64,000 bases of DNA, taken from contig NZ_AP014568.1 of NCBI RefSeq assembly GCF_000828895.1, positions 781,699-845,698 of the forward strand, given 5' to 3'. How positions within the stretch are numbered: the first letter of the stretch is position 1; each line of letters starts with the position of its first letter. Shown here piece after piece: positions 1 through 11,708 of this stretch. Source of the stretch: Serpentinimonas raichei (GTDB taxonomy: Bacteria > Pseudomonadota > Gammaproteobacteria > Burkholderiales > Burkholderiaceae_C). The notes beneath the pieces are model-generated. The model saw nothing but the letters and a program-made list of their open reading frames with translations. It did not search any database and was not told the DNA's origin. Both the position numbers and the translations under genes were made by a program.

Positions 1-1
1 G

Positions 2-763
2 CACGTGGCCGGCATCGCCATGGGCCTGATCAAAGACGGCAACCGCTTTGCCGTGCTGACCGACATTCTGGGTGACGAAGACCACCTGGGCGATATGGAT
101 TTCAAGGTCGCGGGCACCACCGGCGGCATCACGGCCTTGCAGATGGACATCAAAATCCAGGGCATCACCAAAGAAATCATGCAAGTGGCGCTGGCGCAGG
201 CCAAAGAGGCGCGGCTGCACATCTTGGGCGAGATGCAGGCGGCGATGGGTTCAGCCAACACCGAAATCAGCGACTTCGCCCCGCGCCTCTACACCATGAA
301 GATCAACCCGGAGAAAATCCGCGACGTGATCGGCAAGGGGGGTGCCACCATCCGTGCCCTGACCGAAGAAACCGGCACCCAGATCGACATCGCCGAAGAC
401 GGCACCATCACCATCGCCAGCAACGAATCGGCCAAGGCCGAAGAGGCCAAGCGGCGCATCGAGGCCATCACGGCCGAAGTCGAAATCGGCAAGGTCTATG
501 AAGGCGCGATCACCAAAATCCTCGATTTCGGTGCCTTGGTCAACCTGCTGCCAGGCAAAGACGGCCTGCTGCACATCAGCCAGATCGCGCACCAGCGCGT
601 CGAAAAAGTCACCGACTTCCTCAAAGAGGGCCAAGTGGTCAAAGTCAAGGTGCTGGAAACCGACGAAAAAGGCCGCATCAAGCTGTCGATGAAGGCGCTG
701 CTGGACCGCGACGAGGTGCAGTCGGCCCCGGCGCAGCAGCCGCAAGCGGCGCAAGATGACTGA
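2..763 (+). CDS. pnp: Polynucleotide phosphorylase, C-terminal part (partial at window start)
   Basis: This is the 3' end of a gene entering from the left; the reading frame is open from base 2 to the TGA at 761-763. PNPase is a phosphorolytic 3'-to-5' exoribonuclease of RNA turnover and the degradosome. The visible part begins in the second RNase PH domain (AGIAMGL, then [15 protein letters not shown], nearly identical to known PNPases). It continues through a KH domain with the GxxG loop (IGKGGATIR) and an S1 RNA-binding domain, and ends in a short Gln/Ala-rich tail. About two thirds of the usual ~700 residues lie outside the window. The next gene, tpiA, starts 34 bp downstream. Confidence 0.97.
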   Translation, partial: HVAGIAMGLIKDGNRFAVLTDILGDEDHLGDMDFKVAGTTGGITALQMDIKIQGITKEIMQVALAQAKEARLHILGEMQAAMGSANTEISDFAPRLYTMKINPEKIRDVIGKGGATIRALTEETGTQIDIAEDGTITIASNESAKAEEAKRRIEAITAEVEIGKVYEGAITKILDFGALVNLLPGKDGLLHISQIAHQRVEKVTDFLKEGQVVKVKVLETDEKGRIKLSMKALLDRDEVQSAPAQQPQAAQDD

Positions 764-797
764 ACCCCGGCCGCTGCAAGGTATCTGAGAGTCCACC

Positions 798-1559
<762 letters not shown>

Positions 1560-1578
1560 TTGTTGGAGTTTTGTTCCC

Positions 1579-1947
1579 ATGAGTAATATTTTGTTGACCC
1601 TTCTGCTGGCGGTGCAACTGCTGTCGGCGCTGGTGATGATCGGCCTGATTCTGGTGCAGCACGGCAAAGGGGCCGATGCCGGTGCCTCGCTCGGGGGCGG
1701 CAGTTCCGGTGCCGCCACCTTGTTTGGCGCCAGCGGGGGCTCCAACTTCATGTCGCGCAGCACCGCCATTTTGGCGACGGTGTTCCTGAGCTGCACCTTG
1801 GCCTTGGCCTATTTTGGTCAGGCACCCCAAGCTGGGGCTGGCACCGTGCTGGAAACGCTCCCCGTCGCCCCACCGACGCCGGCGGACCAGATTCCGGCTG
1901 CCCCGGTTGCTCCGCCTGCGGGTGTCGGTCAAATTCCCGCACAGTAA
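1579..1947 (+). CDS. secG: Preprotein translocase subunit SecG
   Basis: Small inner-membrane subunit of the SecYEG channel. The 122-residue protein has two hydrophobic segments (about residues 3-25 and 55-76) flanking the conserved loop with QHGKGADAGASLGGG and the FGASGG motif. The tail after residue 80 is Ala/Pro-rich and variable, as is common in this family. I place the start at the ATG giving MSNILLT because it follows a GGAG ribosome binding site; the frame stays open upstream into the end of tpiA, but that extension is not SecG-like. tRNA-Leu and nuoA follow. Confidence 0.95.
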   Translation: MSNILLTLLLAVQLLSALVMIGLILVQHGKGADAGASLGGGSSGAATLFGASGGSNFMSRSTAILATVFLSCTLALAYFGQAPQAGAGTVLETLPVAPPTPADQIPAAPVAPPAGVGQIPAQ

Positions 1948-2045
1948 GGTTTTGTAAAGTTTGCCCCGGTTTTTCGGGGTAAAATCTGGGTCTGTTGAGC
2001 AGTGTGTGCGGTGCAGCCAAACACACTTGCCTGACGCAACATTTG

Positions 2046-2130
2046 GCCGACGTGGTGAAATTGGTAGACACGCTATCTTGAGGGGGTAGTGGCGAAAGCT
2101 GTGCGAGTTCGAGTCTCGCCGTCGGCACCA
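2046..2130 (+). tRNA. tRNA-Leu (anticodon GAG)
   Basis: The 85-base sequence folds as a class II tRNA. The acceptor arms are GCCGACG and CGTCGGC, the anticodon stem CTATC/GGTAG holds loop TTGAGGG with anticodon GAG, there is an extended variable arm, and the T-loop is TTCGAGT. The 3' CCA is encoded (2128-2130). It sits between secG and nuoA, a conserved position in Burkholderiales, so it may be released from a longer transcript. Confidence 0.97.
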
Positions 2131-2149
2131 ATCAAGTATTAACCTACGC

Positions 2150-2167
2150 GCAGCAGCGCTGTGCTGC
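2150..2167 (+). other. Small inverted repeat between tRNA-Leu and nuoA
   Basis: GCAGCA and TGCTGC form a perfect 6 bp stem around a 6-base loop in the 66 bp gap between the tRNA 3' end and the nuoA start. No T-tract follows, so it does not look like an intrinsic terminator. It could be a processing or stabilising hairpin at the 5' end of the nuo message, or chance. Confidence 0.35.
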
Positions 2168-2196
2168 CGCATGGTTTGAATCTGTGGGGCATCAAG

Positions 2197-2556
2197 ATGA
2201 ATCTAGAGCTTTACCTGCCTGTACTCTTGTTTATTCTGGTCGGTCTCGCTGTTGGGGTGTTGCCTCAAGTCATCGGTTATGTCTTGGGCCCCAATCGGCC
2301 CGACCCCGAAAAGAACTCCCCCTACGAGTGCGGCTTCGAGGCCTTTGAGGACGCGCGCATGAAGTTCGATGTGCGCTATTACCTTGTGGCCATTCTGTTC
2401 ATCCTTTTCGATCTTGAAATCGCCTTTTTGTTTCCGTGGGCGGTGGCTTTCAGTGAAATCGGTTTTACCGGCTTCTTGGCCGGCATGATGTTTCTCGCCA
2501 TCCTCACCGTAGGCTTCATCTACGAGTGGAAAAAAGGGGCGCTGGATTGGGAGTGA
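2197..2556 (+). CDS. nuoA: NADH-quinone oxidoreductase subunit A
   Basis: Membrane subunit of respiratory complex I and first gene of the nuo operon. The 119-residue protein has three predicted membrane helices and the family motif [20 protein letters not shown] (about residues 45-64), which includes the loop cysteine that is conserved in NuoA/ND3. I chose the ATG giving MNLELYLPV over an in-frame upstream start because this matches NuoA N-termini. It lies 66 bp after tRNA-Leu and 61 bp before nuoB. Confidence 0.97.
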   Translation: MNLELYLPVLLFILVGLAVGVLPQVIGYVLGPNRPDPEKNSPYECGFEAFEDARMKFDVRYYLVAILFILFDLEIAFLFPWAVAFSEIGFTGFLAGMMFLAILTVGFIYEWKKGALDWE

Positions 2557-2617
2557 GCGGTTTGTCGTCCGCCTGCCATGGCGGCAGCGGCAGATCATTT
2601 ACACAAGGACGAATGCG

Positions 2618-3097
2618 ATGATCGAAGGCGTACTCAAGCAGGGCTTTGTCACGACCAGTTACGACTCGGTGGTGAACTGGGCCAAAACCGGCTCCATCTG
2701 GCCCATGACATTCGGCTTGGCCTGCTGTGCGGTCGAAATGATGCACTCGGCGGCGGCCCGTTACGACCTCGGGCGTTTTGGGGCCGAGGTGTTTCGCGCC
2801 AGTCCGCGCCAGTCCGATCTGATGATCGTCGCCGGCACCCTGTGCAACAAAATGGCACCTGCGCTGCGCAAGGTCTATGACCAAATGGCCGAGCCGCGCT
2901 GGGTCATCAGCATGGGCTCCTGTGCCAACGGCGGCGGCTACTACCACTACAGCTACTCGGTGGTGCGCGGCTGCGACCGCGTGGTGCCGGTGGATGTCTA
3001 TGTGCCGGGCTGTCCGCCCACGGCCGAGGCCTTGATCTACGGCATCATCCAGTTGCAGCAAAAAATCCGCCGCACCCAAACCATCGCCCGCGTCTGA
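2618..3097 (+). CDS. nuoB: NADH-quinone oxidoreductase subunit B (N2 cluster protein)
   Basis: Peripheral-arm subunit that carries the terminal [4Fe-4S] cluster N2, the immediate electron donor to quinone. The 159-residue protein shows the four expected cysteine ligands: adjacent Cys36-Cys37 in LACCAVEMM, Cys102 in MGSCANGGG, and Cys132 in [11 protein letters not shown]. Length and start are normal for the family. nuoC begins 18 bp downstream. Confidence 0.98.
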   Translation: MIEGVLKQGFVTTSYDSVVNWAKTGSIWPMTFGLACCAVEMMHSAAARYDLGRFGAEVFRASPRQSDLMIVAGTLCNKMAPALRKVYDQMAEPRWVISMGSCANGGGYYHYSYSVVRGCDRVVPVDVYVPGCPPTAEALIYGIIQLQQKIRRTQTIARV

Positions 3098-3115
3098 GCA
3101 GCGAAAGGCACAGCC

Positions 3116-3760
3116 ATGACACAAGCAAGTTCCGGGGCCGATCATCTGGGCGCATGGACGCAACTGCCGCTGGCCACGGTGCAGCAAACGCTGGCGCTGG
3201 CCTTGCAGGAGCGCGCCACGGTGCAGGTGAGCGCCAGTGGCGAGATCGATATCGAGGTGGCGCCAGCGCATTATTTGGGCGTGATGCAGACCCTGCGCGA
3301 CGCCACCGGCTGCCGCTTTGAGCAGTTGATCGACCTGTGCGGCATCGACTATTCCGAATACCGCAACCTGCCTTGGAGCGGTCCGCGTTTTGCCGTGGTG
3401 GTGCATTTGCTGTCGGTTTCGCTCAATCAGCGTGTGCGCGTGCGCGTGTTTTGCCCCGACGACGACTGGCCGCAAATCGATTCTCTCAGCGCCTTGTGGT
3501 CCGCCGCCAACTGGTACGAGCGCGAAGCCTTCGACCTGTACGGCATCGTGTTTGAAGGGCACCCCGATTTGCGCCGCATCCTGACCGATTACGGCTTCAT
3601 CGGGCACCCGTTTCGCAAAGATTTTCCGCTCTCGGGCCATGTCGAAATGCGTTACGACCCGGAACGCCGCCGCGTGGTCTATGAGCCGATCACCATCGAG
3701 CCGCGTGAGAACACGCCGCGCATCGTGCGCGAAGACCATTACGGCAGTGGCCTGCGCTAA
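3116..3760 (+). CDS. nuoC: NADH-quinone oxidoreductase subunit C (30 kDa)
   Basis: Structural subunit of the complex I connecting fragment that packs against NuoD and NuoB. The family signature around [12 protein letters not shown] lies at residues 133-144, followed by RRILTDYGF and HPFRKDFP. The 214-residue length is typical of betaproteobacteria, where nuoC and nuoD are separate genes and not fused as in E. coli. nuoD starts 23 bp further on. Confidence 0.97.
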   Translation: MTQASSGADHLGAWTQLPLATVQQTLALALQERATVQVSASGEIDIEVAPAHYLGVMQTLRDATGCRFEQLIDLCGIDYSEYRNLPWSGPRFAVVVHLLSVSLNQRVRVRVFCPDDDWPQIDSLSALWSAANWYEREAFDLYGIVFEGHPDLRRILTDYGFIGHPFRKDFPLSGHVEMRYDPERRRVVYEPITIEPRENTPRIVREDHYGSGLR

Positions 3761-3783
3761 AAGCCGTTGGAGCGGATCAAAAC

Positions 3784-5037
3784 ATGGCTGAAATCAAGAA
3801 CTACACCCTCAACTTCGGGCCCCAGCACCCGGCCGCCCACGGCGTGCTGCGCTTGGTGCTGGAGCTCGATGGCGAAGTCGTGCAACGCGCCGACCCACAC
3901 ATCGGACTGCTGCACCGCGCCACCGAGAAGCTGGCCGAGCACAAGACCTACATCCAGTCGCTGCCCTATATGGACCGGCTCGATTACGTCTCCATGATGT
4001 GCAACGAGCACGCCTATTGCCTGGCAATCGAAAAGCTGCTCAACATCTCGGTGCCCATTCGCGCCCAGTACATCCGCGTCATGTTCAGCGAGATCACGCG
4101 CTTGCTCAACCACCTGATGTGGCTGGGCTCGCACGGCAACGACTGCGGCAGCTCCACCATCCTGATCTACGCCTTTCGCGAGCGCGAAGACCTGTTCGAT
4201 ATGTACGAGGCGGTCTCAGGGGCGCGCATGCACGCGGCCTATTTCCGCCCCGGCGGCGTGTACCGCGACTTGCCTGATGCCATGCCCCGGCACGCCGAAA
4301 ACAAGATCCGCAACGCCCGTTCCACGGCCGATCTGAATCGCAACCGGCAAGGCTCGCTGCTCGATTTCATCGAAGACTTCACGCAGCGCTTCCCGGTCTA
4401 TCTGGGCGAATACCACACCCTATTGACCGACAACCGCATCTGGAAGCAGCGCACCGTGGGCATTGGCGTCATCAGCCCCGAGCGCGCGCTCAATATGGGG
4501 CTCACCGGCCCCATGCTACGCGGCAGCGGAATCGCCTGGGACTTGCGCAAAAAGCAGCCCTACGACGCCTACGCCCAGATGGAATTCGACGTGCCCGTGG
4601 GCAAGACCGGCGACACCTACGACCGCTACCTGGTGCGCATGGAGGAGATGAAGCAGTCCAACCGCATCATCCAGCAGTGCATCACTTGGCTGCGCGCCAA
4701 CCCCGGGCCGGTGATCACCGACAACCACAAGGTGGCCCCGCCCACGCGCGAAGCCATGAAATCGAGCATGGAGGAGCTGATCCACCACTTCAAGCTCTTT
4801 ACCGAGGGCTTTCATGTGCCCGAAGGCCAGGCCTATGCGGCGGTCGAGCACCCCAAAGGCGAGTTTGGCATCTACTTGGTGAGCGACGGGGCCAACAAGC
4901 CCTACCGGCTCAAAATCCGGGCGCCAGGCTTCCCGCATCTGGCGGCCCTCGATGAAATGGCACGCGGCCACATGCTGGCTGACGCGGTGGCCATCATCGG
5001 CACCATGGACATCGTGTTTGGAGAGATTGACCGATGA
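3784..5037 (+). CDS. nuoD: NADH-quinone oxidoreductase subunit D (49 kDa)
   Basis: Forms the quinone-binding pocket of complex I together with NuoB and is related to the large subunit of NiFe hydrogenases. The 417-residue protein has the N-terminal [15 protein letters not shown] signature and [15 protein letters not shown]. It ends in the conserved [12 protein letters not shown]. The start matches family members, and the stop overlaps the nuoE start by 4 bp (ATGA). Confidence 0.98.
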   Translation: MAEIKNYTLNFGPQHPAAHGVLRLVLELDGEVVQRADPHIGLLHRATEKLAEHKTYIQSLPYMDRLDYVSMMCNEHAYCLAIEKLLNISVPIRAQYIRVMFSEITRLLNHLMWLGSHGNDCGSSTILIYAFREREDLFDMYEAVSGARMHAAYFRPGGVYRDLPDAMPRHAENKIRNARSTADLNRNRQGSLLDFIEDFTQRFPVYLGEYHTLLTDNRIWKQRTVGIGVISPERALNMGLTGPMLRGSGIAWDLRKKQPYDAYAQMEFDVPVGKTGDTYDRYLVRMEEMKQSNRIIQQCITWLRANPGPVITDNHKVAPPTREAMKSSMEELIHHFKLFTEGFHVPEGQAYAAVEHPKGEFGIYLVSDGANKPYRLKIRAPGFPHLAALDEMARGHMLADAVAIIGTMDIVFGEIDR

Positions 5038-5557
5038 GCGCAGCAACCCCATCCTTGCAGTCCGTGGCTTTTTCCGAAGCCACCTTGGCGCGCTTTGCGC
5101 GCGAAGTGGCCAAGTACCCGCCCGATCAAAAGCAGTCGGCGGTCATGGCCTGTTTGTCCATCGTGCAGCAAGAGCAGGGCTGGGTCAGCCCAGCGGCCGA
5201 GCAGGGCGTGGCCGACATCCTCGGCATGCCGGTGATGGCGGTGCACGAAGTCACCACCTTCTACAACATGTACAACCAGCAGCCGGTGGGCCGCTTCAAG
5301 CTCAACGTCTGCACCAACCTGCCGTGCGCGCTGCGCGACGGGGAGCACGCGCTGCAACACCTGGAGCGCCGCTTGGGCATCCAGAAGGGCCAAACCACGG
5401 CCGATGGCTTGTTCACGCTGCAACAGTCCGAGTGCCTGGGCGCTTGCGCCGACTCGCCGGTGTTGCTGGTCAACGACCGCCACATGTGCAGCTTCATGAG
5501 CACCGACAAGCTCGACCAACTCATCGACGGCCTGCGCGCTGCGACAAAGGAAGAAGC

Positions 5558-5561
<4 letters not shown>
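5034..5561 (+). CDS. nuoE: NADH-quinone oxidoreductase subunit E (24 kDa, 2Fe-2S)
   Basis: Carries the [2Fe-2S] cluster N1a next to the FMN site in NuoF. Cluster ligands are visible as Cys93 and Cys98 (CTNLPC) and Cys134 and Cys138 (CLGAC), in the usual C-x4-C ... C-x3-C spacing. The 175-residue length fits. The gene overlaps nuoD upstream and nuoF downstream by 4 bp each, which indicates translational coupling. Confidence 0.97.
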
Positions 5562-6910
<1,349 letters not shown>

Positions 6911-6923
6911 ACAGAAGAACACC

Positions 6924-9077
6924 ATGCTTGAAATCGAACTCGACGGCAAAAAGGTGGAGGTGCCAGCAGGCAGCATGATCATGCATGCGGCCGAGAAGGC
7001 GGGCCAGACCATCCCGCATTTCTGCTACCACAAAAAGCTCTCCATCGCCGCCAACTGCCGCATGTGCTTGGTGGAAGTGGAGAAAGCGCCCAAGCCCATG
7101 CCGGCTTGCGCCACCCCGGTGACGCAGGGCATGGTCGTGCGCACGCGCAGCGAAAAGGCGATCAAGGCGCAGCAGTCGGTGATGGAGTTTTTGCTCATCA
7201 ACCACCCGCTCGACTGCCCGATCTGCGACCAAGGCGGCGAGTGCCAGTTGCAGGACTTGGCCGTGGGCTACGGCGCGGGCCAGTCGCGCTACCAGGAAGA
7301 AAAGCGCGTGGTGGCGCACAAAGAGGCGGGTCCGCTGATTTCCATGGAGGAAATGAGCCGCTGCATCCACTGCACCCGCTGCGTGCGCTTTGGGCAAGAG
7401 ATCGCCGGCCAGATGGAGCTCGGTATGAGCCACCGCGGCGAGCACGCCGAGATCGAAACCTTCGTCGGCCAGACCGTGGACTCCGAGCTGTCGGGCAATA
7501 TGATCGACATCTGCCCGGTGGGTGCGCTCACCAGCAAGCCCTTTCGCTACCAGGCCCGCACCTGGGAGCTGTCGCGGCGCAAGAGCATCAGCCCGCACGA
7601 CTCCACCGGCGCCAACCTGATCGTGCAGGTAAAAAACCACCGCGTGCTGCGCGTGGTGCCGCTGGAGAACGAGGCCGTCAACGAATGCTGGATCGCCGAC
7701 CGCGACCGCTTCAGCTACGAAGCCCTCAACGGCGACGAGCGCCTGACGCAGCCCATGCTCAAGCAAGGCGGGCAGTGGCGCACGGTGGATTGGCAGACCG
7801 CGCTCGAATACGTGGCCAATGGCTTGCAGCAGATCAAGGCCGATCACGGTGCGGCGGCGATAGGCGCCGTGGCCAGCCCGCATTGCACCCTGGAAGAGCT
7901 GCACCTGGCTGGCGCGCTGCTGCGCGGCCTGGGCAGCCACAGCATCGACACGCGCTTGCGCGCCGCAGACTACCGCCACGCCGCCCCGGCGGGTGTGGCG
8001 CGCTGGCTCGGGCTGCCGATCGCCGAACTCTCCACGCTCGAGCGCGTGCTGGTGATCGGCTCCAACCTGCGCAAAGACCACCCGCTGCTGGCGCAGCGCA
8101 TCCGCCAGGCGCAACGCCGCGGCGCCCAAGTGAGCGCGCTGGTGTCCGAGGCGCCAGACTGGGCGCTGCCGCTGGCGCACACGCTGGTGGCCGAGGCCGG
8201 TCGTTGGCCGCTGGAGTTGGCCGGCATCGCCGCTGCGGTGGCGCAAGCGCAGGGCATAGCGTCGCCGGTGCCCAGCCCCGAGCCCGTGAGTGAGCGCGCA
8301 TGCGCCATCGCCGCCTCGCTGCTGGGTGGCGAGCGCAAGGCGCTGTTGCTGGGCAACGCCGCCGCGCACCACGAGCAGGCATCCAGCTTGCTGGCGCTGG
8401 CGCAGTGGATCGCAGAACGCACCGGCGCGCGCTGGGGCACCTTGAGCGAAGCCGCCAACACCGTGGGCGCGCAACTGGTGCAGGCGCTGCCCGGCGCCGG
8501 CGGCCTCAACGCCACCCAAATTTTGAGCGGTGCCGCCAAGGCGGTGCTGCTGCTCAACGCCGAAGTCGGGCTCGACACGGCGGTGTGCGGCAAAGGGCTG
8601 GCGCAGGCGCAGATGGTCGTGAGCTTAAGCCCCTTCAAAGCCAACCTCGAACACTGCGACGTGCTGCTGCCCATTGCTCCCTTCACCGAGACCTCGGGCA
8701 GCTTCGTCAACGCCGAAGGGCGCTTGCAGAGCTTTCACGCCGTGGTGCGGCCGCTGGGCGAAGCGCGCCCGGCTTGGAAAGTGCTGCGCGTGCTGGGCCA
8801 AATGCTGGGCCTGCCCGGTTTCGATGCCGACAGCTCGCAAGCCGTGCTGGCGCAAGCCCTGCCTGGTGTGGCCAGCGGCCAGTGCGTGCCCGCTGAGCGG
8901 CTCGACAACCGCAGCCAAGCCACCATCGACCTCACCGTGGGCAGCGCCACGCCCTGCGTGGCCAGCATTTACCAGCTTGATGCGCTGGTGCGCCGTGCCC
9001 CTTCGCTGCAGCAAACCGCCGACGCCCGTGCGGCCCGCACCGCCGCCCACGCCCACCAGACCGGAGACCGCGCATGA
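6924..9077 (+). CDS. nuoG: NADH-quinone oxidoreductase subunit G (75 kDa Fe-S subunit)
   Basis: Relays electrons from NuoF through several Fe-S clusters. Motifs seen: a [2Fe-2S] ferredoxin domain with Cys34, Cys45, Cys48 and Cys62; an N5-type cluster with His94, Cys98, Cys101 and Cys107; and an N4-type cluster with Cys147, Cys150, Cys153 and Cys197. A molybdopterin-oxidoreductase-like domain fills the rest. The length of 717 residues is slightly short for Burkholderiales as I remember them. The start MLEIELDG is preferred to an in-frame upstream start inside the nuoF end. The stop overlaps nuoH by 4 bp. Confidence 0.96.
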   Translation: MLEIELDGKKVEVPAGSMIMHAAEKAGQTIPHFCYHKKLSIAANCRMCLVEVEKAPKPMPACATPVTQGMVVRTRSEKAIKAQQSVMEFLLINHPLDCPICDQGGECQLQDLAVGYGAGQSRYQEEKRVVAHKEAGPLISMEEMSRCIHCTRCVRFGQEIAGQMELGMSHRGEHAEIETFVGQTVDSELSGNMIDICPVGALTSKPFRYQARTWELSRRKSISPHDSTGANLIVQVKNHRVLRVVPLENEAVNECWIADRDRFSYEALNGDERLTQPMLKQGGQWRTVDWQTALEYVANGLQQIKADHGAAAIGAVASPHCTLEELHLAGALLRGLGSHSIDTRLRAADYRHAAPAGVARWLGLPIAELSTLERVLVIGSNLRKDHPLLAQRIRQAQRRGAQVSALVSEAPDWALPLAHTLVAEAGRWPLELAGIAAAVAQAQGIASPVPSPEPVSERACAIAASLLGGERKALLLGNAAAHHEQASSLLALAQWIAERTGARWGTLSEAANTVGAQLVQALPGAGGLNATQILSGAAKAVLLLNAEVGLDTAVCGKGLAQAQMVVSLSPFKANLEHCDVLLPIAPFTETSGSFVNAEGRLQSFHAVVRPLGEARPAWKVLRVLGQMLGLPGFDADSSQAVLAQALPGVASGQCVPAERLDNRSQATIDLTVGSATPCVASIYQLDALVRRAPSLQQTADARAARTAAHAHQTGDRA

Positions 9078-10150
9078 TCGACGCCCTCTACTACGGCGGC
9101 CTGAACCTGTTCGCAGCCGCCTGGTGGCAAGAAGCCGCCTGGCCGGTGCTGTGGGCCCTGATCAAAATCATGGTCATCGTGGCACCCCTCATGGGCGCCG
9201 TCGCCTACCTCACCCTGTGGGAGCGGCGCCTGATCGGCTTCATGCAGGTGCGCTTGGGGCCGAACCGCGTCGGTCCGCAAGGTTTGCTGCAACCCATCGC
9301 CGACGCCTTCAAGCTGCTCACCAAAGAGCTCATCACCCCCACCGCAGCCAGCCCGGGCCTGTTCTGGATCGCCCCGATGCTGGCCATCATGCCGGCGCTG
9401 GCGGCCTGGGCCGTGATTCCCTTCGGCCCCGAAGCGGTGCTGGCCAACGTCAACGCCGGTTTGCTGCTGCTGCTGGCCATCACCTCGATCGAGGTTTATG
9501 GCGTCATCATCGCTGGTTGGGCGGCCAACTCCAAATACGCCTTCTTGGGTGCGCTGCGCGCCTCGGCGCAGATGGTGAGCTACGAAATCGCCATCGGTTT
9601 TTGCTTCCTGGTGGTGGTCATGACTGCGGGCAGCCTGCAACTGGGCGAGATCGTCGCCTCGCAGCAGCAGGGCATGTTTGCCGACATGGGGCTCAACTTC
9701 CTGTCTTGGAACTGGCTGCCGCTGCTGCCGATCTTCATCGTCTTCCTCATTTCGGGCGTGGCCGAAACCAACCGCCACCCCTTCGACGTGGTCGAGGGCG
9801 AGGCCGAGATCGTGGCCGGCCACATGGTCGAGTACTCGGGCATGCGTTTTGCCATCTTCTTCCTGGCCGAATACGCCAGCATGTGGCTGATCTCGATCCT
9901 GGCGGTGCTGATGTTCCTGGGTGGCTGGTCGGCCCCGATCGCGGCGCTGGACTTCATCCCCGGCTGGATCTGGCTGGCGCTCAAGACCTTCTTCGTGGTC
10001 TCGCTGTTCATCTGGATCCGCGCCACCTTCCCGCGCTTCCGCTACGACCAGATCATGCGTCTGGGTTGGAAAGTTTTCATCCCCGTCACGCTGATCTGGC
10101 TGGTGGTGGTCGCCGTCTGGATGCAGACGCCTTGGAACATCTGGGATTAA
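9074..10150 (+). CDS. nuoH: NADH-quinone oxidoreductase subunit H
   Basis: Membrane subunit at the junction of the two arms of complex I, lining the quinone entry channel. The 358-residue protein has about eight hydrophobic helices and the conserved segments [12 protein letters not shown] and [20 protein letters not shown], with their charged residues in place. The start overlaps the nuoG stop (ATGA), and nuoI follows after 15 bp. Confidence 0.97.
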   Translation: MIDALYYGGLNLFAAAWWQEAAWPVLWALIKIMVIVAPLMGAVAYLTLWERRLIGFMQVRLGPNRVGPQGLLQPIADAFKLLTKELITPTAASPGLFWIAPMLAIMPALAAWAVIPFGPEAVLANVNAGLLLLLAITSIEVYGVIIAGWAANSKYAFLGALRASAQMVSYEIAIGFCFLVVVMTAGSLQLGEIVASQQQGMFADMGLNFLSWNWLPLLPIFIVFLISGVAETNRHPFDVVEGEAEIVAGHMVEYSGMRFAIFFLAEYASMWLISILAVLMFLGGWSAPIAALDFIPGWIWLALKTFFVVSLFIWIRATFPRFRYDQIMRLGWKVFIPVTLIWLVVVAVWMQTPWNIWD

Positions 10151-10165
10151 GAGGAGCGCACTCGC

Positions 10166-10675
10166 ATGTCTGCTACCGCCGTTGCACCTTTCTCGCTGAA
10201 AGATTTTCTCAAGAGCTTCCTGCTCGTTGAGCTGTTCAAGGGCATGGCCCTGACCGGGCGCTACGCCTTTAGGCCCAAGGTCACGCTGCAATACCCGGAA
10301 GAAAAAACCCCGCTCTCGCCGCGTTTCCGGGGCCTGCACGCGCAGCGCCGCTACGAAGACGGCGAGGAGCGCTGCATCGCCTGCAAGCTGTGCGAAGCGG
10401 TGTGCCCGGCCATGGCCATCACCATCGAAGCGGCCGAGCGCGACGATGGCACCCGGCGCACCACGCGCTACGACATCGACCTCACCAAGTGCATTTTCTG
10501 CGGCTTTTGCGAAGAGGCCTGCCCGGTCGATGCCATCGTCGAGACCCACATCCTCGAATACCACGGTGAAAAGCGTGGCGACCTGTATTTCACCAAAGAG
10601 ATGCTGCTGGCCGTGGGCGACCGCTACGAAAAAGAGATCGCAGCCGCCCGCGCGGCGGATGCACCCTACCGCTGA
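10166..10675 (+). CDS. nuoI: NADH-quinone oxidoreductase subunit I (8Fe ferredoxin)
   Basis: Carries [4Fe-4S] clusters N6a and N6b between NuoG and NuoB. Two classic ferredoxin motifs are present: Cys70, 73, 76 and 80 in [12 protein letters not shown], and Cys109, 112, 115 and 119 in [12 protein letters not shown]. The N-terminal amphipathic segment (about residues 10-30) probably docks to the membrane. The 169-residue length is normal. A 29 bp gap separates it from nuoJ. Confidence 0.98.
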   Translation: MSATAVAPFSLKDFLKSFLLVELFKGMALTGRYAFRPKVTLQYPEEKTPLSPRFRGLHAQRRYEDGEERCIACKLCEAVCPAMAITIEAAERDDGTRRTTRYDIDLTKCIFCGFCEEACPVDAIVETHILEYHGEKRGDLYFTKEMLLAVGDRYEKEIAAARAADAPYR

Positions 10676-10704
10676 ACCCGAGCGCTAACCAGGCAGAACA
10701 CGAT

Positions 10705-11373
10705 ATGGATTTTCAAGCGGGTTTTTTCTACGTCTTTGCGGCGCTGCTGTTGTTTGCGGCGTTCAAGGTCATCACGGCGCGCAACGCGGTGCACGCGGTG
10801 CTGTACCTGATGCTGGCCTTCTCGCAGGCGGCGGCGATCTTTTTGCTGCTCAAGGCCGAGTTTCTGGCCATCACGCTGGTACTGGTCTATCTGGGCGCGG
10901 TGATGGTGCTGTTTTTGTTCGTCGTCATGATGATGGACATCAACACCGAGGTCTTGCGCAAGGGCTTTTGGCGCCATTTCCCGATCACCGCGCTGCTAGG
11001 GGCCGTGATCAGCGTGCAGTTGATCGTGGTGCTCTGGTTTGGCTTCCCCCAGATGACGGTCGATCCGGCGGTGCTCACCCGCGGCATGCACGTGCCGGGG
11101 CATGAGAACACGCTGGAGCTCGGCTTGCTGCTCTATTCCGCCTACCTGTACCCGGTGCAGATCGCCGGCGTGATTTTGCTGGTGGGCATGATCGCCGCCA
11201 TCGCGCTGGTGCTGCGCGAGCGCAAAGACAGCAAGGCCATCGACGCCAGCATTCAGGTGCGCGTCAAGGCCGCCGACCGCTTGCAAGTGCTGCACATGCC
11301 GCCCACACCCAAGCCCGCTGCGGCTGCGCCAGACCAAGCCCCTGCCGCCCAGGCCAAGGAGGGCCAGCCATGA
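10705..11373 (+). CDS. nuoJ: NADH-quinone oxidoreductase subunit J
   Basis: Membrane subunit of the complex I proton path. The 222-residue protein has five hydrophobic segments, including [20 protein letters not shown] with its helix-breaking glycine (around residues 58-77). A polar Pro/Ala/Gln-rich cytoplasmic tail follows residue 185. Its stop overlaps the nuoK start. Confidence 0.95.
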   Translation: MDFQAGFFYVFAALLLFAAFKVITARNAVHAVLYLMLAFSQAAAIFLLLKAEFLAITLVLVYLGAVMVLFLFVVMMMDINTEVLRKGFWRHFPITALLGAVISVQLIVVLWFGFPQMTVDPAVLTRGMHVPGHENTLELGLLLYSAYLYPVQIAGVILLVGMIAAIALVLRERKDSKAIDASIQVRVKAADRLQVLHMPPTPKPAAAAPDQAPAAQAKEGQP

Positions 11374-11684
11374 TGACCACGCTCACTCTGGGGCATTTCC
11401 TCTCGCTCGGGGCGCTGCTGTTTGCGCTCTCGGTGGTGGGCATTTTCCTGAACCGGCGCAACCTGATCGTGCTGCTGATGTGCATCGAGCTGATGCTGCT
11501 GGCGGTCAACATCAACTTTGTCGCTTTTGCCTACTTCCACGGCGATCTGCACGGGCAGGTGTTCGTGTTCTTCATCCTCACCGTGGCGGCGGCCGAATCG
11601 GCCATCGGGTTGGCAATTTTGGTGCTGTTGTTCCGCAACCGCCAATCGATCCGCGTCGATGAGCTCAACGCGCTCAAGGGCTGA
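11370..11684 (+). CDS. nuoK: NADH-quinone oxidoreductase subunit K
   Basis: Small Mrp-related membrane subunit with three helices. The key motif [20 protein letters not shown] carries the conserved helix-2 glutamate, and a second glutamate lies in [10 protein letters not shown]. Two adjacent ATG codons (11370 and 11373) are possible starts; the first overlaps the nuoJ stop by 4 bp and gives 104 residues, the second 103. Confidence 0.96.
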   Translation: MMTTLTLGHFLSLGALLFALSVVGIFLNRRNLIVLLMCIELMLLAVNINFVAFAYFHGDLHGQVFVFFILTVAAAESAIGLAILVLLFRNRQSIRVDELNALKG

Positions 11685-11708
11685 CAGGCCACAAGGACAG
11701 TCACAAGC

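Noticed and set aside
1964..1979. CCCCG-GTTTTT-CGGGG hairpin after secG
   Set aside because: The stem is perfect but only five base pairs and is followed by TAAAAT rather than a T-tract, so I do not call a terminator. The TAAAAT could be a -10 for tRNA-Leu, but no good -35 lies at a proper distance.
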